Positions 29,331-39,548 are shown, counted from the stretch's first letter. The stretch: DNA of 64,000 bases from Francisella frigiditurris (GCF_001880225.1 NZ_CP009654.1:372001-436000); one strand, 5' to 3'. Numbers and translations are program-made. The notes: generated from the letters alone by a model not told the origin.

Positions 29331-30737
29331 CTATATCCATGAACTTAGCCACATTCGTTGGTTAAATTGTGATTGCTCTAGTGGAATACCTAATTGAATA
29401 GGTAACCAATAAATAAAAGAGGCTAATATACAAACAAAGATAAATATGGCGATGAGTTTTAAACCTTTAGCTTTTGCAGATGATAAGTAAGCGATATACC
29501 AAGCTAAAATAAATATTCCAAATGTCGCTGCTGATTGATAATGATAAAGAAAGAGACACCGTTTCACTAACACCCAAGGTAAAAAATTAGCAAAATATCC
29601 AGCTAGTAAAAGTGACATTACCATAAATGCTCGTGTTATAACACCATTTAAAAACCAATTTCTAAATAGCACAAGCCAATGTATCACCATACAAATAATA
29701 GCAATAGCTGAAAACCAAGCAATAGCAGGATTAGGAAATAAATGAACATCTGTATAAATAATACTCTTTTGCCCAAGTGCATTATAGATAGTTTCAGTAC
29801 TAAAACTATAGCCAATTGGTCTAATCATAAATGGCCAAGTATACCACTTTGAACAATATGGATGCTCATCTGCGGTAACAAGGTTTTGATGATACATCAT
29901 AATTTGTTGATGTATACCTACAAAACTATATTCTGTATTAAATAATCGATCAGGAATCCAAACCAAACAGTAGACGATAAAAGGTAAAACTAATAAATAA
30001 ACCAACATTTCCCAAATCGCTACATTAAATTTTAAAACAGAATTATGAGTTGATGATTGTTGTAAAACTGGACGATATTTATCACATAAAAAAAGCACTT
30101 TATATAGGGTTAAAAACATTAATATAGCTAATAAATAGCCTGAACCATTCCACTTTACGGAAATAGTTAAACCAATAAATATCCCACATAGAATAAGCCA
30201 AATATGTCTATTTTTAGCTTGCAATGCTTTTGACAAAAATAAGATTGAACAGAGCCCAAATAAGACTATGTATATATTATTCATCCCATGACGAGAGTCT
30301 ACTAATAGTGATCCATCTATACTTATCAGGAAAAAAACTATCAATGCAAACCATTTCTTTTGGCTTATTATATAAGCTGTTAACCAAGCAACTAAGGTCA
30401 AAATAACTCCCATAAATGCATTGATCCAGCGATAACTCATTGCTGGAATTTGCTCATAAGGAATAGTATGAAAATCTGTTGTCGAGACCCAAGGGAAATG
30501 ATAGTACAGCCAAATACTACTAGCAAAAATATAATTAGCCAAAGGTGGATGTACATGAAAAAATGTTTTACCAACAAGATAATCATATCCATACAACGGA
30601 AAATATACCTCATCAAAAACAGGTCCTGAGATAGTATCTAGATGCCAAAATCTTAAAAAAATTGAAAGTATAAGTATCAAACTAAATAAAGATAAATAAA
30701 TAAGGTTTTTATTTAAAATAAACTTAAGTTTAGACAT
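29331..30737 (-). CDS. PMT-type (GT39) dolichyl-phosphate-mannose-like protein mannosyltransferase
   Basis: A 468-residue polytopic membrane protein. After the first helix, the loop FDEVYFPLYGYDYLVGKTFF carries the catalytic-type Asp-Glu, followed by HVHPPLANYI; near residue 300 the conserved C-terminal block SKWYTWPFMIRPIGYSF of PMT-like proteins is present. Bacterial members move a sugar from a polyprenyl-phosphate carrier to secreted proteins or envelope polymers. A target cannot be read from the context. Confidence 0.87.
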   Translation of the reverse strand: MSKLKFILNKNLIYLSLFSLILILSIFLRFWHLDTISGPVFDEVYFPLYGYDYLVGKTFFHVHPPLANYIFASSIWLYYHFPWVSTTDFHTIPYEQIPAMSYRWINAFMGVILTLVAWLTAYIISQKKWFALIVFFLISIDGSLLVDSRHGMNNIYIVLFGLCSILFLSKALQAKNRHIWLILCGIFIGLTISVKWNGSGYLLAILMFLTLYKVLFLCDKYRPVLQQSSTHNSVLKFNVAIWEMLVYLLVLPFIVYCLVWIPDRLFNTEYSFVGIHQQIMMYHQNLVTADEHPYCSKWYTWPFMIRPIGYSFSTETIYNALGQKSIIYTDVHLFPNPAIAWFSAIAIICMVIHWLVLFRNWFLNGVITRAFMVMSLLLAGYFANFLPWVLVKRCLFLYHYQSAATFGIFILAWYIAYLSSAKAKGLKLIAIFIFVCILASFIYWLPIQLGIPLEQSQFNQRMWLSSWI

Positions 30738-30818
30738 AGATAAATTATAATTTGAATTGTTAGTTTTATTATAGATAGGCTAGCTATTTATTAAAATGGG
30801 TTTCTACTAAAATATCTC

Positions 30819-31997
30819 CTAGTTATCATAACTAGGTAATTTTATATCTTCTTTAAACATACTTCCTATTATAAATTTTGATAATATTGGTACCTTAGTC
30901 ATTTTTAGAAATATACTAGCTAAATATTTATGAAAATTATTTCTAGGTGCAAAAAATGCCAAATTGGTTAAAGCAGCTTTTTGCTTATTCTCTATAAACT
31001 TTTTCAATATCTGTTCATAATTCTCAAAAGCTACTTTATAGTCTCCTTTAGCCTTATATAACTCTCCTGCTAATACATATGCTTCCATTATGGCAAACAT
31101 ACTTCCTTGACCGGCTAGAAGCGAAGGACACGCTGCTGCATCTCCTATAAGAGCAACTCTATCGGAGCTCCAACTTTCCATACGTATTTGACAAACTTTA
31201 TCAAAATAAATATCTTCAGCATCATCAAGACGCTCCAATATATTAGGAACTTCCCACTCCATATCCTTAAATACCGAACGAAGAACTTCTTTTCTTTCCT
31301 CTAATGAGGTTGGTATTTTTTCAACTAACTCAGATCTGAATGTAAATAAAAATAAAGTTTTATTATCTTCTATCGCAGCTTTTGCTACTTGTTTTTTAGA
31401 ATCTATGGAGACAACATAAGCATTCTCTTCTCTAGGCTCATAATCTGGTAGGGTTAATGCTACAACATATGTATCTAAATCAAACTCTTCATATGAGCTG
31501 TTTTTAAAAGCTAATGTTCTAATTTGTGAATGTAATCCATCGGCTCCAATTATAAGATCAAATTTTTCTTTTTCGCCATTTGACAAATGTGCAACAACTC
31601 CATCTTTAGCTTTTTCTATAGAACTAATATAACAACCAAACCTTACATCCATATTTCCACAAGCATTAAATATAATCTCTGAAATATCACTACGTTTTAG
31701 ACTTAAGAATCGACCAAATGTTTCTTTACTCATCGCTTCCATATCTACATTTGATGAGTTTTTACCCTTTCCATTAAAACATTTCAAAGTTTTAATATTA
31801 TAAGATTTAGATTCTAAGTCTGGTAAGATTCCCATCTTTTCTACTATATCGTAACCTGATCCCCAAAAATCTACTATGTAACCACCTTTTCTTAGCTCAC
31901 TAGCTTTTTCAAATAATACTGGTTCATACCCAAATCTTTTTAACCACCAAGCAAGAGTTGGTCCAGCTATCCCGACACCGTTTATAGCTATTCTCAT
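30819..31997 (-). CDS. FAD-dependent monooxygenase
   Basis: A 392-residue flavoprotein of the aromatic/TetX-like hydroxylase group. The N-terminal FAD loop is GVGIAGPTLAWWLKRFGYEP, the mid DG motif is IGADGLHSQIRTL, and the second FAD-phosphate motif is ALIGDAAACPSLLAGQGSM. Such enzymes hydroxylate small aromatic or polyketide-like substrates with NAD(P)H and oxygen. The GPH transporter gene lies upstream on the same strand with a 136-base gap, so co-function is possible but unproven. Confidence 0.85.
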   Translation of the reverse strand: MRIAINGVGIAGPTLAWWLKRFGYEPVLFEKASELRKGGYIVDFWGSGYDIVEKMGILPDLESKSYNIKTLKCFNGKGKNSSNVDMEAMSKETFGRFLSLKRSDISEIIFNACGNMDVRFGCYISSIEKAKDGVVAHLSNGEKEKFDLIIGADGLHSQIRTLAFKNSSYEEFDLDTYVVALTLPDYEPREENAYVVSIDSKKQVAKAAIEDNKTLFLFTFRSELVEKIPTSLEERKEVLRSVFKDMEWEVPNILERLDDAEDIYFDKVCQIRMESWSSDRVALIGDAAACPSLLAGQGSMFAIMEAYVLAGELYKAKGDYKVAFENYEQILKKFIENKQKAALTNLAFFAPRNNFHKYLASIFLKMTKVPILSKFIIGSMFKEDIKLPSYDN

Positions 31998-32133
31998 ATA
32001 GTCTCCAAATAGTTTTTAAAAACCTTATATTTAAATTTTACTCTTTTATAAGACTTATAAAAATATTTATACTCTTATAATTTATATAAATTAAGATACT
32101 TAATAAATTAATCTAAAAAATCTAACTGACATT

Positions 32134-33384
32134 TTAAAGATTTTTAAATGCTTTTTTATACCACAATAACAAAACTATAGCGGCACTAAATTTTGCAATA
32201 CAAGGAAATATACAATACACAATTTTGATTGTAACTTCTAAACTCGATGTAGAAGATGAATTTATCTGAATATTTAATATTGGTAATGCAATTATTGTTG
32301 CTAAAGCAAAACAAAACTTACCAATAAATGCAAGAATTGCATAATAGCCATTACCAAGTTCCCTGCGATTAGGATTATCTATCCATTTTGCTAATAATAT
32401 ATTTGGTAATATTAACTCAGATGCAAATCCTCCACCTGATAAAAAACTAATTATTGAGAAGTAAAAAATATCTCCAGACTTCAGAAAAAAAGCAAATATA
32501 AATACTATTACACAAAATATTAGTGCATAACTCCAAGTCTTAATAATACCAATTTTTATGGCTACTTTTCTTACTAATGGTATAAAAAGAATTGCTCCTA
32601 AAAAGTATAGAAATATATACAACCCTGTAAAGTCAGTTGTTTCTAATACATATCTACTAAAAAAAACTAAAGTCACGGCTGGTATAGCTGACCCCAAAGC
32701 ACTTAACGAGTATGCTAAAAATAGAAATAAACTATTTTTATCAAATGCTTTAAAATAATCATAAATCTTAATATGATCTGTTACTTTTTTATCAATATCT
32801 ACTTCATCTAGCCAGTTTAAGAAAAATATACTCGCAACAATAATTAAAAAAATTGCTATAACTGAATATATAAAATAACTTTGTTTCTGTGGAAAGTATA
32901 ATAAAAATACAAATGGTAATATTGAGGCTATTAAAACTCCAACGATATTAAAAACTTCCCTAACACTAATTACTATAGAGCGATTTTCATCATTATCTAA
33001 CCACAACGCTCCTCTAGTATAAATAAATATCGTTGTATAACTAAATGCTAAAGTTGCTAAAAAAACTCCTATAAATAAATTAACTAGCTTATTAGAGAAT
33101 ACTGGTGAGCACGTTATATACATGCCCAGTATGAAACAAATAATAATTATTATAAAACTAACTTTATTAAGCTTATAAAAGCGATCACAATACCAGCCTA
33201 TTATAGGATCAAAAACAGCATCTAAAATACGTAAACTAAAAAGAATAATACTTAATAATGTAAGATCAACACCATAACTAGTGTAATAATAATCTGGTAA
33301 AAAAATATATATGGGAACACTGGCAAAAGCTATTGGCATTGCTATAAAAGAGTAACTAAAAATTTCAAACTTTTTTATTGTCAT
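32134..33384 (-). CDS. MFS transporter, GPH (sugar:cation symporter) type
   Basis: A 416-residue, 12-helix transporter. The early motif LRILDAVFDPIIGWYCDRF is the GPH/MelB-type signature (DxxxDPxxG). The substrate could be a glycoside or another small polar solute. Separate from its neighbours; the divergent SOUL lipoprotein gene starts 178 bases away. Confidence 0.82.
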   Translation of the reverse strand: MTIKKFEIFSYSFIAMPIAFASVPIYIFLPDYYYTSYGVDLTLLSIILFSLRILDAVFDPIIGWYCDRFYKLNKVSFIIIIICFILGMYITCSPVFSNKLVNLFIGVFLATLAFSYTTIFIYTRGALWLDNDENRSIVISVREVFNIVGVLIASILPFVFLLYFPQKQSYFIYSVIAIFLIIVASIFFLNWLDEVDIDKKVTDHIKIYDYFKAFDKNSLFLFLAYSLSALGSAIPAVTLVFFSRYVLETTDFTGLYIFLYFLGAILFIPLVRKVAIKIGIIKTWSYALIFCVIVFIFAFFLKSGDIFYFSIISFLSGGGFASELILPNILLAKWIDNPNRRELGNGYYAILAFIGKFCFALATIIALPILNIQINSSSTSSLEVTIKIVYCIFPCIAKFSAAIVLLLWYKKAFKNL

Positions 33385-33561
33385 TAAACTATCTTACTAA
33401 TTTAAGTTCTCATTTCAATTATACATTAAATCTAATAATAATCTTGGTTAGAAACCCTTCTAGTATACGGTCTTCTTAGAACTTATCTATTTTGGTATAA
33501 TTTTATTAGAAGATAAGGAGTAGACTGACCTTGTTATTAAATTAATCGAAAAAGAGGTTTT

Positions 33562-34185
33562 ATGTTAAAAAGATTCTTAGCTAGTATAATCACAATTTTT
33601 CTTTCAGGTTGTAGTATATTTGGGATTAGCAATGTTCCTGAACCAAACTATAAAAGTCTAAAAACAGATAATAACTTTTCTATTAGAGAGTACAAACCCA
33701 TTATTGAAGCTCAAGTACAAATTAACAATAATGACTATAAGTCTGCTGTTAATAAAGGCTTTAAAGAACTATTTAAATATATTACTGGTGAAAATATTTC
33801 TAATGAAAAAATTAAAATGACTAAGCCTGTAGTTATAAAACAAAACTCTCAAAAAATAGCTATGACAGCCCCAGTACTAGTAAAAGAAGGTAAAGAGTCT
33901 TGGATAATATCTTTTATATTACCAGAGAGTTTTAATATTGATGATGCACCTAAACCAACTAATAATAGTATAAAACTAGTAGAAGTTCCTCAGGAAAAAG
34001 TCGCTGTCATTAATTTTAATGGATCTTTTAATGAAGAGGCTATTAAAGAAAATACCTCAAAATTGAAAAACTGGATTAATCACAATAATTTAGTACAAAT
34101 AGGAGAGCCAAGAGCTGCTGGATATAACCCTCCTTGGACTATTCCTTATTTTCGTAAAAATGAAATCCAAATACCTATTAAATAA
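33562..34185 (+). CDS. SOUL-family heme-binding lipoprotein
   Basis: A 207-residue lipoprotein: signal peptide ending in the lipobox FLSGC (Cys about residue 17), then a SOUL domain with FSIREYKPIIEAQV, KIKMTKPVVIK, KIAMTAPVLV and WTIPYFRKNEIQIPI. SOUL proteins bind heme or hydrophobic tetrapyrroles weakly; a lipid-anchored periplasmic form could help in heme handling, which is inference. Good AAGAGG-type ribosome-binding site. Confidence 0.88.
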   Translation: MLKRFLASIITIFLSGCSIFGISNVPEPNYKSLKTDNNFSIREYKPIIEAQVQINNNDYKSAVNKGFKELFKYITGENISNEKIKMTKPVVIKQNSQKIAMTAPVLVKEGKESWIISFILPESFNIDDAPKPTNNSIKLVEVPQEKVAVINFNGSFNEEAIKENTSKLKNWINHNNLVQIGEPRAAGYNPPWTIPYFRKNEIQIPIK

Positions 34186-34254
34186 GCATTTTAAAAACCT
34201 GTTTTTTTAATGGTTTATAATCTAAATAATAAAGCACTTTCATAAATAGTATTT

Positions 34255-34714
34255 ATGTAATACTTAAAACAAAATAGCTCTTTAACTCTCCAAGAAGGAT
34301 TAGAAGAATATAATAACCATTACCCTTTTTTAAATAAAAATGATGGTAGTGACGAATCAAGTAAATGGTTTAGGAATCATGATGTAACACATATTTTATT
34401 TGGTACTATTCCATTTCAAATAAAAGGAGAAGCTATTAATTGATACTTGGACAATATTTGGATCCAATGTAACTATTAAAGGATATAAAGAATTCTTTAA
34501 ATTTGTTGATTATAAAACTGTTATAAATAGTTATCTAAAAAAATATAAATTTATTGTCTACCTCATAGGTCTTTCCTATACACCTATATGTCTTTTAGCT
34601 TTTATCAGAGCCAAAAATATGACAAAGAAATGGGGTTGGTATAACTATGAAGATTATTTAAATATTCCTTTATCAGAAATCAGAAAAGAATTTAATATAA
34701 AGGTAATAAATTAA
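34255..34714 (+). pseudogene. Decayed Coq4-like gene (nonsense codon plus frameshift)
   Basis: Two plus-strand frames join into one protein. Frame 1 (from ATG at 34255, whose second codon is TAA) reads YLKQNSSLTLQEGLEEY and WFRNHDVTHILFGTIPFQ, ending GEAIN-stop near 34443. Frame 2 continues directly with DTWTIFGSNVTIKGYKEFFK, GLSYTPICLLAFIRA and MTKKWGWYNYEDYLNIPLSE to the TAA at 34712. HDVTHxLFG followed by a GEA..DTW segment resembles Coq4-type proteins of ubiquinone synthesis. A one-base insertion around 34442 and the early stop kill the gene. Confidence 0.7.
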
Positions 34715-34736
34715 AGGATAAATATTATTTATAGAA

Positions 34737-35840
34737 CTAAATTTTCATTGGCATAATGATGAATAAGCTATTATCTTTTTCATCTTTTACTAATGCACTC
34801 ATATTAGGATTATCAAGATATATATCTATAGTATCTTCATCTATAACGTTAATAATGTCTAATAAATATTTATAGTTAAAACATATTTCCATAGAGTCAT
34901 CATTATATGAAACCTCTACCCTATCTTCAGCTTTTTCATTATCTGGGTTATTTGCTGATAAAAGCATTTGACCAGGAGAAACATGTAAACGAACACCCTT
35001 ATACTTATCATTAGCTAAAATAGAAGTTCTTAATAAAGAATTTTTAAGGACTCTTTTATCTACAGTTAAAAGTTTATGATTATTTTTTGGTACAACTTTT
35101 TGATAATCAGGGTATCTACCATCTATTAATTTAGAAATAAAAGCATAATTTCCAAACTCTGCTTTTAAGTAGTTTTTACCTAATTGTATTTTGATTATAT
35201 CTTCAGATCTTCCCACTATTTTTTTAAGTTCTAAAACTGATTTCTTAGGAATTATTGCTTGAGATGTACTATCTATAACTTTACTATCTATGATAGATTC
35301 TGTGATAGACATTCTATGGCCATCTGTAGATACCGCTCTTAATAGATTAGCATTTATATCCCAAAACATACCGTTAAGGAAATATCTAGTATCATCATTC
35401 GCCATAGAGAAATCTACTTTTGATATAATATTATGAAAGTCTTGTTGAGACATATCAAAACTAGCTTCTTCATTTATATTACTATCAATCAATGGAAAAT
35501 TATCCGGGTTTAAAGATATAAGATTAAAAGTACTATTATTAGATACTAAATTAATTTTATTCCCATCTACTTTAAAATCTAACATTGCGTTTTCTGTAAG
35601 ACTTCTCACTATGTTATAAATTTTGTCAGCATTTAAAGCTATTCTTACTCTGCTATTACAACTAACAGGTATTTCACAAGATATTTCTGTATCTAAATCA
35701 GATGCTGTTACTGTTAACACATTATTTTTTATATCAAACAAAATGCAAGATAATAATGGCATTGTGCTTTTACTATTAGCAACAGATAACATAGATTGTA
35801 AAGGTTTTAGTAAGTCATCTCTATTTAACACAAAATTCAT
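34737..35840 (-). CDS. dnaN: DNA polymerase III beta subunit (sliding clamp)
   Basis: A 367-residue processivity clamp with the three-fold repeat of the family. It opens MNFVLNRDDLLKPLQSMLSV and ends with the cleft residues FIIMPMKI (MPMRL in E. coli). It follows dnaA by 26 bases in the same direction, the classical dnaA-dnaN origin operon, with a strong AAGGGG ribosome-binding site. Confidence 0.97.
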   Translation of the reverse strand: MNFVLNRDDLLKPLQSMLSVANSKSTMPLLSCILFDIKNNVLTVTASDLDTEISCEIPVSCNSRVRIALNADKIYNIVRSLTENAMLDFKVDGNKINLVSNNSTFNLISLNPDNFPLIDSNINEEASFDMSQQDFHNIISKVDFSMANDDTRYFLNGMFWDINANLLRAVSTDGHRMSITESIIDSKVIDSTSQAIIPKKSVLELKKIVGRSEDIIKIQLGKNYLKAEFGNYAFISKLIDGRYPDYQKVVPKNNHKLLTVDKRVLKNSLLRTSILANDKYKGVRLHVSPGQMLLSANNPDNEKAEDRVEVSYNDDSMEICFNYKYLLDIINVIDEDTIDIYLDNPNMSALVKDEKDNSLFIIMPMKI

Positions 35841-35866
35841 ATAAACCCCTTGTCTTCCTTTAATTT

Positions 35867-37339
35867 TTAACGTGAAATTTTATCTAAAAGCAAATCATAA
35901 TCATCTGATATTGATGTATTGCTTTGTCTTAATTTTGTTATGGCTTTTACAGCATGCATAACCGTTGTATGATCTCTACCACCAAAAGCCGAACCAATTT
36001 CTGGTAAACTATGAGAAGTCAACTCTCTTGATAAACTCATAGCCATTTGTCTAGGTCTAGCAATATTTCTACTTCTTTGATTAGATAATAAGTCTTTTAC
36101 TCTAATCCTGTAAAACTCTGCTACAACCTTTTGAATATTTTCTATTTTTACTTTTTTCTCTTGTATTTTTATTACATCTTTTAAGCAAGTTTGAGCAACC
36201 TCAACAGTTGGATCTTTGTGATTAAACCTTGAAGTCGTTAAAACTCTATTGAGAGCACCCTCTAATTCTCGAACATTTGTACGAACATTTTCTGCTATAA
36301 AAGTTGCTGTTTCATTTGGTAATTTTTGTCCTAAATCATGAGCTTTTTTAAGTAGTATGGCTATTCTTGTTTCTAAATCAGGCATATCTACTGATACAGT
36401 TAATCCATATCCAAATCTTGATACAAGCCTTTCTTCTAAACCTTCTATCTCATTAGGGTATTTATCGCTGGTTAAAATAATTTGCTTTCCATTTTCATAT
36501 AAAGCATTAAATGTATGGAAAAACTCTTGAGCTGTTCCTTCTTTACCTGCTATAAATTGAATATCATCTATAAGCAATATATCTGCTGATCTATAAACAC
36601 GCTGGAACTCATCTTGATCTTGTAAACGTATTGAATTTACATAGTCTTTAATAAACTGTTCGGAGTTTGTATATATAATTCTAGCATTTGGATTTACATC
36701 TTTTGCATGATTTCCTATCGCCTGCATAAGATGTGTTTTACCTAATCCACTACCTCCATAAATAAATAAAGGATTATGTAATTTTCCTGGATTAATAGAT
36801 ACTTGCATTGCAGCTGCCCTTGCTATTTTATTAGCATCTCCAACAACAAAGTTATCAAATATATATTTGTCTTTTAGAGGTAAACCAAAAGAATATTCTT
36901 CACCTTCTTTTGCTGTTATAAGCATTGCTTCATCAAAACCAAATAATTCCTGCGAAGATTTTTTTGAACTCGGTTTTTTTACACTTTTAGGTAATTCCTC
37001 TATTTCAACTGAATCATCTTTTACTTCTACACTTTTAGTATTGAAAAAATTTGCTTGAGGGCCAACAGTTATTTTAGTGTTATCATTATTAATATCATTA
37101 GCTTCAAATTTTTTATTAGAATATTCAACAACTAAATCACCATTGTGACATTCTTCTAATATAGATACTATAAGGCTTCCATATTTACCTCTAATATGTT
37201 TTTTGAAATATTCATTATTGCAGTATACTGTGAATAAATTGCTTTTTTGATCAACATAAATAGGCTTTATCCAAGTTTTATATTCAAAACTCGAAAGCTC
37301 TTTTTTAAGTTTTTTTAAACATTTATCCCAGGTACTCAT
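35867..37339 (-). CDS. dnaA: Chromosomal replication initiator DnaA
   Basis: A 490-residue initiator that binds DnaA boxes and melts oriC. Domain I starts STWDKCLKKLKKELSSFEYK; the AAA+ domain has Walker A GGSGLGKT (195-202) and Walker B ILLIDDIQFIAGKE; domain IV has the signature GGRDHTTVMHAVKAI and RPRQMAMSLSREL. I use the ATG at 37339; a TTG two codons earlier is possible. Upstream DnaA boxes imply autoregulation. Confidence 0.97.
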   Translation of the reverse strand: MSTWDKCLKKLKKELSSFEYKTWIKPIYVDQKSNLFTVYCNNEYFKKHIRGKYGSLIVSILEECHNGDLVVEYSNKKFEANDINNDNTKITVGPQANFFNTKSVEVKDDSVEIEELPKSVKKPSSKKSSQELFGFDEAMLITAKEGEEYSFGLPLKDKYIFDNFVVGDANKIARAAAMQVSINPGKLHNPLFIYGGSGLGKTHLMQAIGNHAKDVNPNARIIYTNSEQFIKDYVNSIRLQDQDEFQRVYRSADILLIDDIQFIAGKEGTAQEFFHTFNALYENGKQIILTSDKYPNEIEGLEERLVSRFGYGLTVSVDMPDLETRIAILLKKAHDLGQKLPNETATFIAENVRTNVRELEGALNRVLTTSRFNHKDPTVEVAQTCLKDVIKIQEKKVKIENIQKVVAEFYRIRVKDLLSNQRSRNIARPRQMAMSLSRELTSHSLPEIGSAFGGRDHTTVMHAVKAITKLRQSNTSISDDYDLLLDKISR

Positions 37340-37345
37340 GAACAA

Positions 37346-37823
37346 TATATCCTTGAAAGCCTTTTTATTAAAGGTTTTAAAGCTTATCTAAAACTAATTA
37401 ATCTGACATGTTTAAGATTTTATTGTAAATAAAAAGAATAAGCAATCTGTTTAACCCATGTTTGTGGATAACTTTGTTAATTAAATTGTTTATTTTTTGT
37501 TTATCCTCTTGTTTATTAAGTTATTCACAAATATGTTAATAAAGCTGTTGATATTTTATGCTTTTTTTTATTCACATTTTTATTAACACTCTTTACATAT
37601 ATAAATAACATATCTTTTTCCCTATTTTTGCACAGCTTAAACATATATAAACAAAGCTTTTCATAAAGTTATAAACATATTTTTCAGTACTAATAAATAA
37701 TAATATAAGAAAGAAAAAGAAAAGTTATATATTAATATGTTATATAAAAAACAAAAGAAAAATATAAAATAAAAAAATCTATATAATAAAATGTTAATAA
37801 AATAAGATGTTAAAAATATTTTT
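37346..37823. other. oriC: Probable origin of replication (oriC)
   Basis: A 478-base gene-free, extremely AT-rich stretch between divergent dnaA and rng. Three good DnaA boxes are visible: TTATCCACA on the minus strand at 37463-37471, TTATTCACA at 37521-37529 and at 37568-37576. From about 37690 to 37820 the DNA is almost pure A/T with A-runs and would serve as the unwinding element. No gene-sized frame is present. Marker-frequency or GC-skew data would settle it. Confidence 0.8.
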
Positions 37824-39320
37824 ATGGATAAATTAACAACAGATATATTTTTAAATGTAAATAATTATGAAAATCGTATAGCCATAAAAGAAAATAATAT
37901 ATTAAAAGAAATATATATAGAAAGAGATAATCAAAAAAGAATAGTTGGTAATATTTATAAAGGTAAAATTATAAGAGTTTTACCAGGTATGCAAGCAGCT
38001 TTCGTTGATATAGGTTTAGAAAAGGCAGGATTTTTACATTTATCAGAAGTTTTACCTTTAGAAAAAGAAGAAACTGATAGTGAAAATATAAAATTAAATA
38101 AATTAAGTAATGAAGATATAAATAAATGGCTAAGGGAAGGTCAAGAGGTATTAGTACAAGTTGTAAAAGAAAGTATAGGTAATAAAGGAGTTAAATTAAC
38201 TCTACATTTATCTGTATCCTCTAGATTTTTAGTATATCTACCAGATTTAGATCATATAGGTATTTCTTTAAAAATATCTAATCAAGAAGAAAAAGATAGA
38301 CTTTTAAATAATATAAAAATAATAACTAAGAGCGAAAATCCTCGAGGTTATATATTAAGAACAGCTGCAGAAGATGCAAGTTTAGAAGAATTAGCTAATG
38401 ATATAAAATTTTTGAATAATTTATGGCAAGACATCATAGATATAGCAAGCACTATTATAAAACCAGGTGTAGTTTATGAAGATTTTAGTCTAGTTATAAA
38501 AACAATAAATATTTATGCTAATGATAAATTAAATAGGATATTAGTAGATGATATAGATACATATAGTGAAATATGTCATTTTGCAGATAAATATATACCA
38601 GGTCTAAGAGAGAAAGTAGAACTATATCAGAAACATAATCTTTTTGAAGAATATGATATAGATAAAGAAATAGAAAAAGCTTTAGATAAAAACGTTTATT
38701 TAAAATCAGGTGGGTATATTATTATAGAACAAACAGAAGCTATGATAACCATTGATATAAATACTGGTGCTTTTATAGGTTCTAAAAATTTAGAAGAAAC
38801 TATTTTTAAAACAAACCTAGAAGCAACGAAAGAAATAGCTAGGCAATTAAGGCTTAGAAACTTAGGTGGAATTATAATAATAGATTTCATAGATATGTTT
38901 GATAATAATCATAAAGAACAAGTTTTAGATGCTTTAAAAAAAGAATTAGAAACGGATAAAGCAAAAACCAATGTTAGTCAGATTTCATCATTAGGTTTAG
39001 TAGAAATGACTAGAAAAAGGGTACATGAAAGCTTATCTAGAATTTTATGTGAACCATGTAAACACTGCCAGGGTAAAGGAGCAGTTAAAACGTTACAAAC
39101 AATATGCTATGAGATTTTTAGGGAAATTAAATCAGAATTTGAAAATTATCCAAATTATAATGGTTTTTTATTAATTTCATCAGAAGAAATAATAGAGTAT
39201 TTAGAAAAAGAAGAATCTATTTGGTTAGCAGAACTTGAATTATGTATAGGTAAAAATATTCATTTAAAAGCTGAGCCAACTCAATTATTTAATCACTACG
39301 ATGTTATTCCAATAAATTAA
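37824..39320 (+). CDS. rng: Ribonuclease G
   Basis: A 498-residue RNase E/G-family endonuclease without the long C-terminal scaffold of RNase E. It has the S1 domain (IVGNIYKGKIIRVLPGMQAAFVDIG near residues 40-65), catalytic aspartates in ITIDINTGAFIG and IIIDFIDM, and the zinc-link CEPCKHCQGKG. It processes 16S rRNA 5' ends and degrades mRNA. Its start is at the edge of oriC, so its promoter lies in the origin region. tRNA genes follow. Confidence 0.95.
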   Translation: MDKLTTDIFLNVNNYENRIAIKENNILKEIYIERDNQKRIVGNIYKGKIIRVLPGMQAAFVDIGLEKAGFLHLSEVLPLEKEETDSENIKLNKLSNEDINKWLREGQEVLVQVVKESIGNKGVKLTLHLSVSSRFLVYLPDLDHIGISLKISNQEEKDRLLNNIKIITKSENPRGYILRTAAEDASLEELANDIKFLNNLWQDIIDIASTIIKPGVVYEDFSLVIKTINIYANDKLNRILVDDIDTYSEICHFADKYIPGLREKVELYQKHNLFEEYDIDKEIEKALDKNVYLKSGGYIIIEQTEAMITIDINTGAFIGSKNLEETIFKTNLEATKEIARQLRLRNLGGIIIIDFIDMFDNNHKEQVLDALKKELETDKAKTNVSQISSLGLVEMTRKRVHESLSRILCEPCKHCQGKGAVKTLQTICYEIFREIKSEFENYPNYNGFLLISSEEIIEYLEKEESIWLAELELCIGKNIHLKAEPTQLFNHYDVIPIN

Positions 39321-39341
39321 TTTATTTTTTATAAAATGATG

Positions 39342-39369
39342 TTGACAGCTTTACAAAAGAGTTTATAAT
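39342..39369 (+). promoter_or_regulatory. Consensus sigma-70 promoter of the tRNA genes
   Basis: TTGACA (39342-39347) and TATAAT (39364-39369), both perfect, with a 16-base spacer, 16 bases before tRNA-Thr. This is the strongest-looking promoter in the window. Confidence 0.85.
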
Positions 39370-39385
39370 ATCATTTCATGAGTTT

Positions 39386-39461
39386 GCCGACATGGCTCAA
39401 CTGGTAGAGCAGCCGACTTGTAATCGGCAGGTTCCGGGTTCAAGTCCTGGTGTCGGCACCA
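39386..39461 (+). tRNA. tRNA-Thr (anticodon TGT)
   Basis: 76 bases including the encoded CCA. GCCGACA pairs with TGTCGGC in the acceptor stem; the anticodon loop CTTGTAA is closed by GCCGA/TCGGC, giving anticodon TGT (39419-39421); T-arm GGTTCAAGTCC is present. Four bases separate it from tRNA-Asp. Confidence 0.97.
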
Positions 39462-39465
39462 TGAA

Positions 39466-39542
39466 GGAGTGGTAGTTCAGTTGGTTAGAATACCTGCCTG
39501 TCACGCAGGGGGTCGCGGGTTCGAGTCCCGTCCATTCCGCCA
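39466..39542 (+). tRNA. tRNA-Asp (anticodon GTC)
   Basis: 77 bases including CCA. GGAGTGG pairs with CCATTCC (one G-T) in the acceptor stem, discriminator G; anticodon loop CTGTCAC with anticodon GTC, closed by CCTGC/GCAGG; T-loop GGTTCGAGTCC. Same transcript as tRNA-Thr. Confidence 0.97.
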
Positions 39543-39548
39543 GTATTT

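Noticed and set aside
37690-37820. Repeated A/T runs as a possible repeat array or CRISPR
   Set aside because: No regular unit or spacer pattern; the composition fits the unwinding region of oriC.
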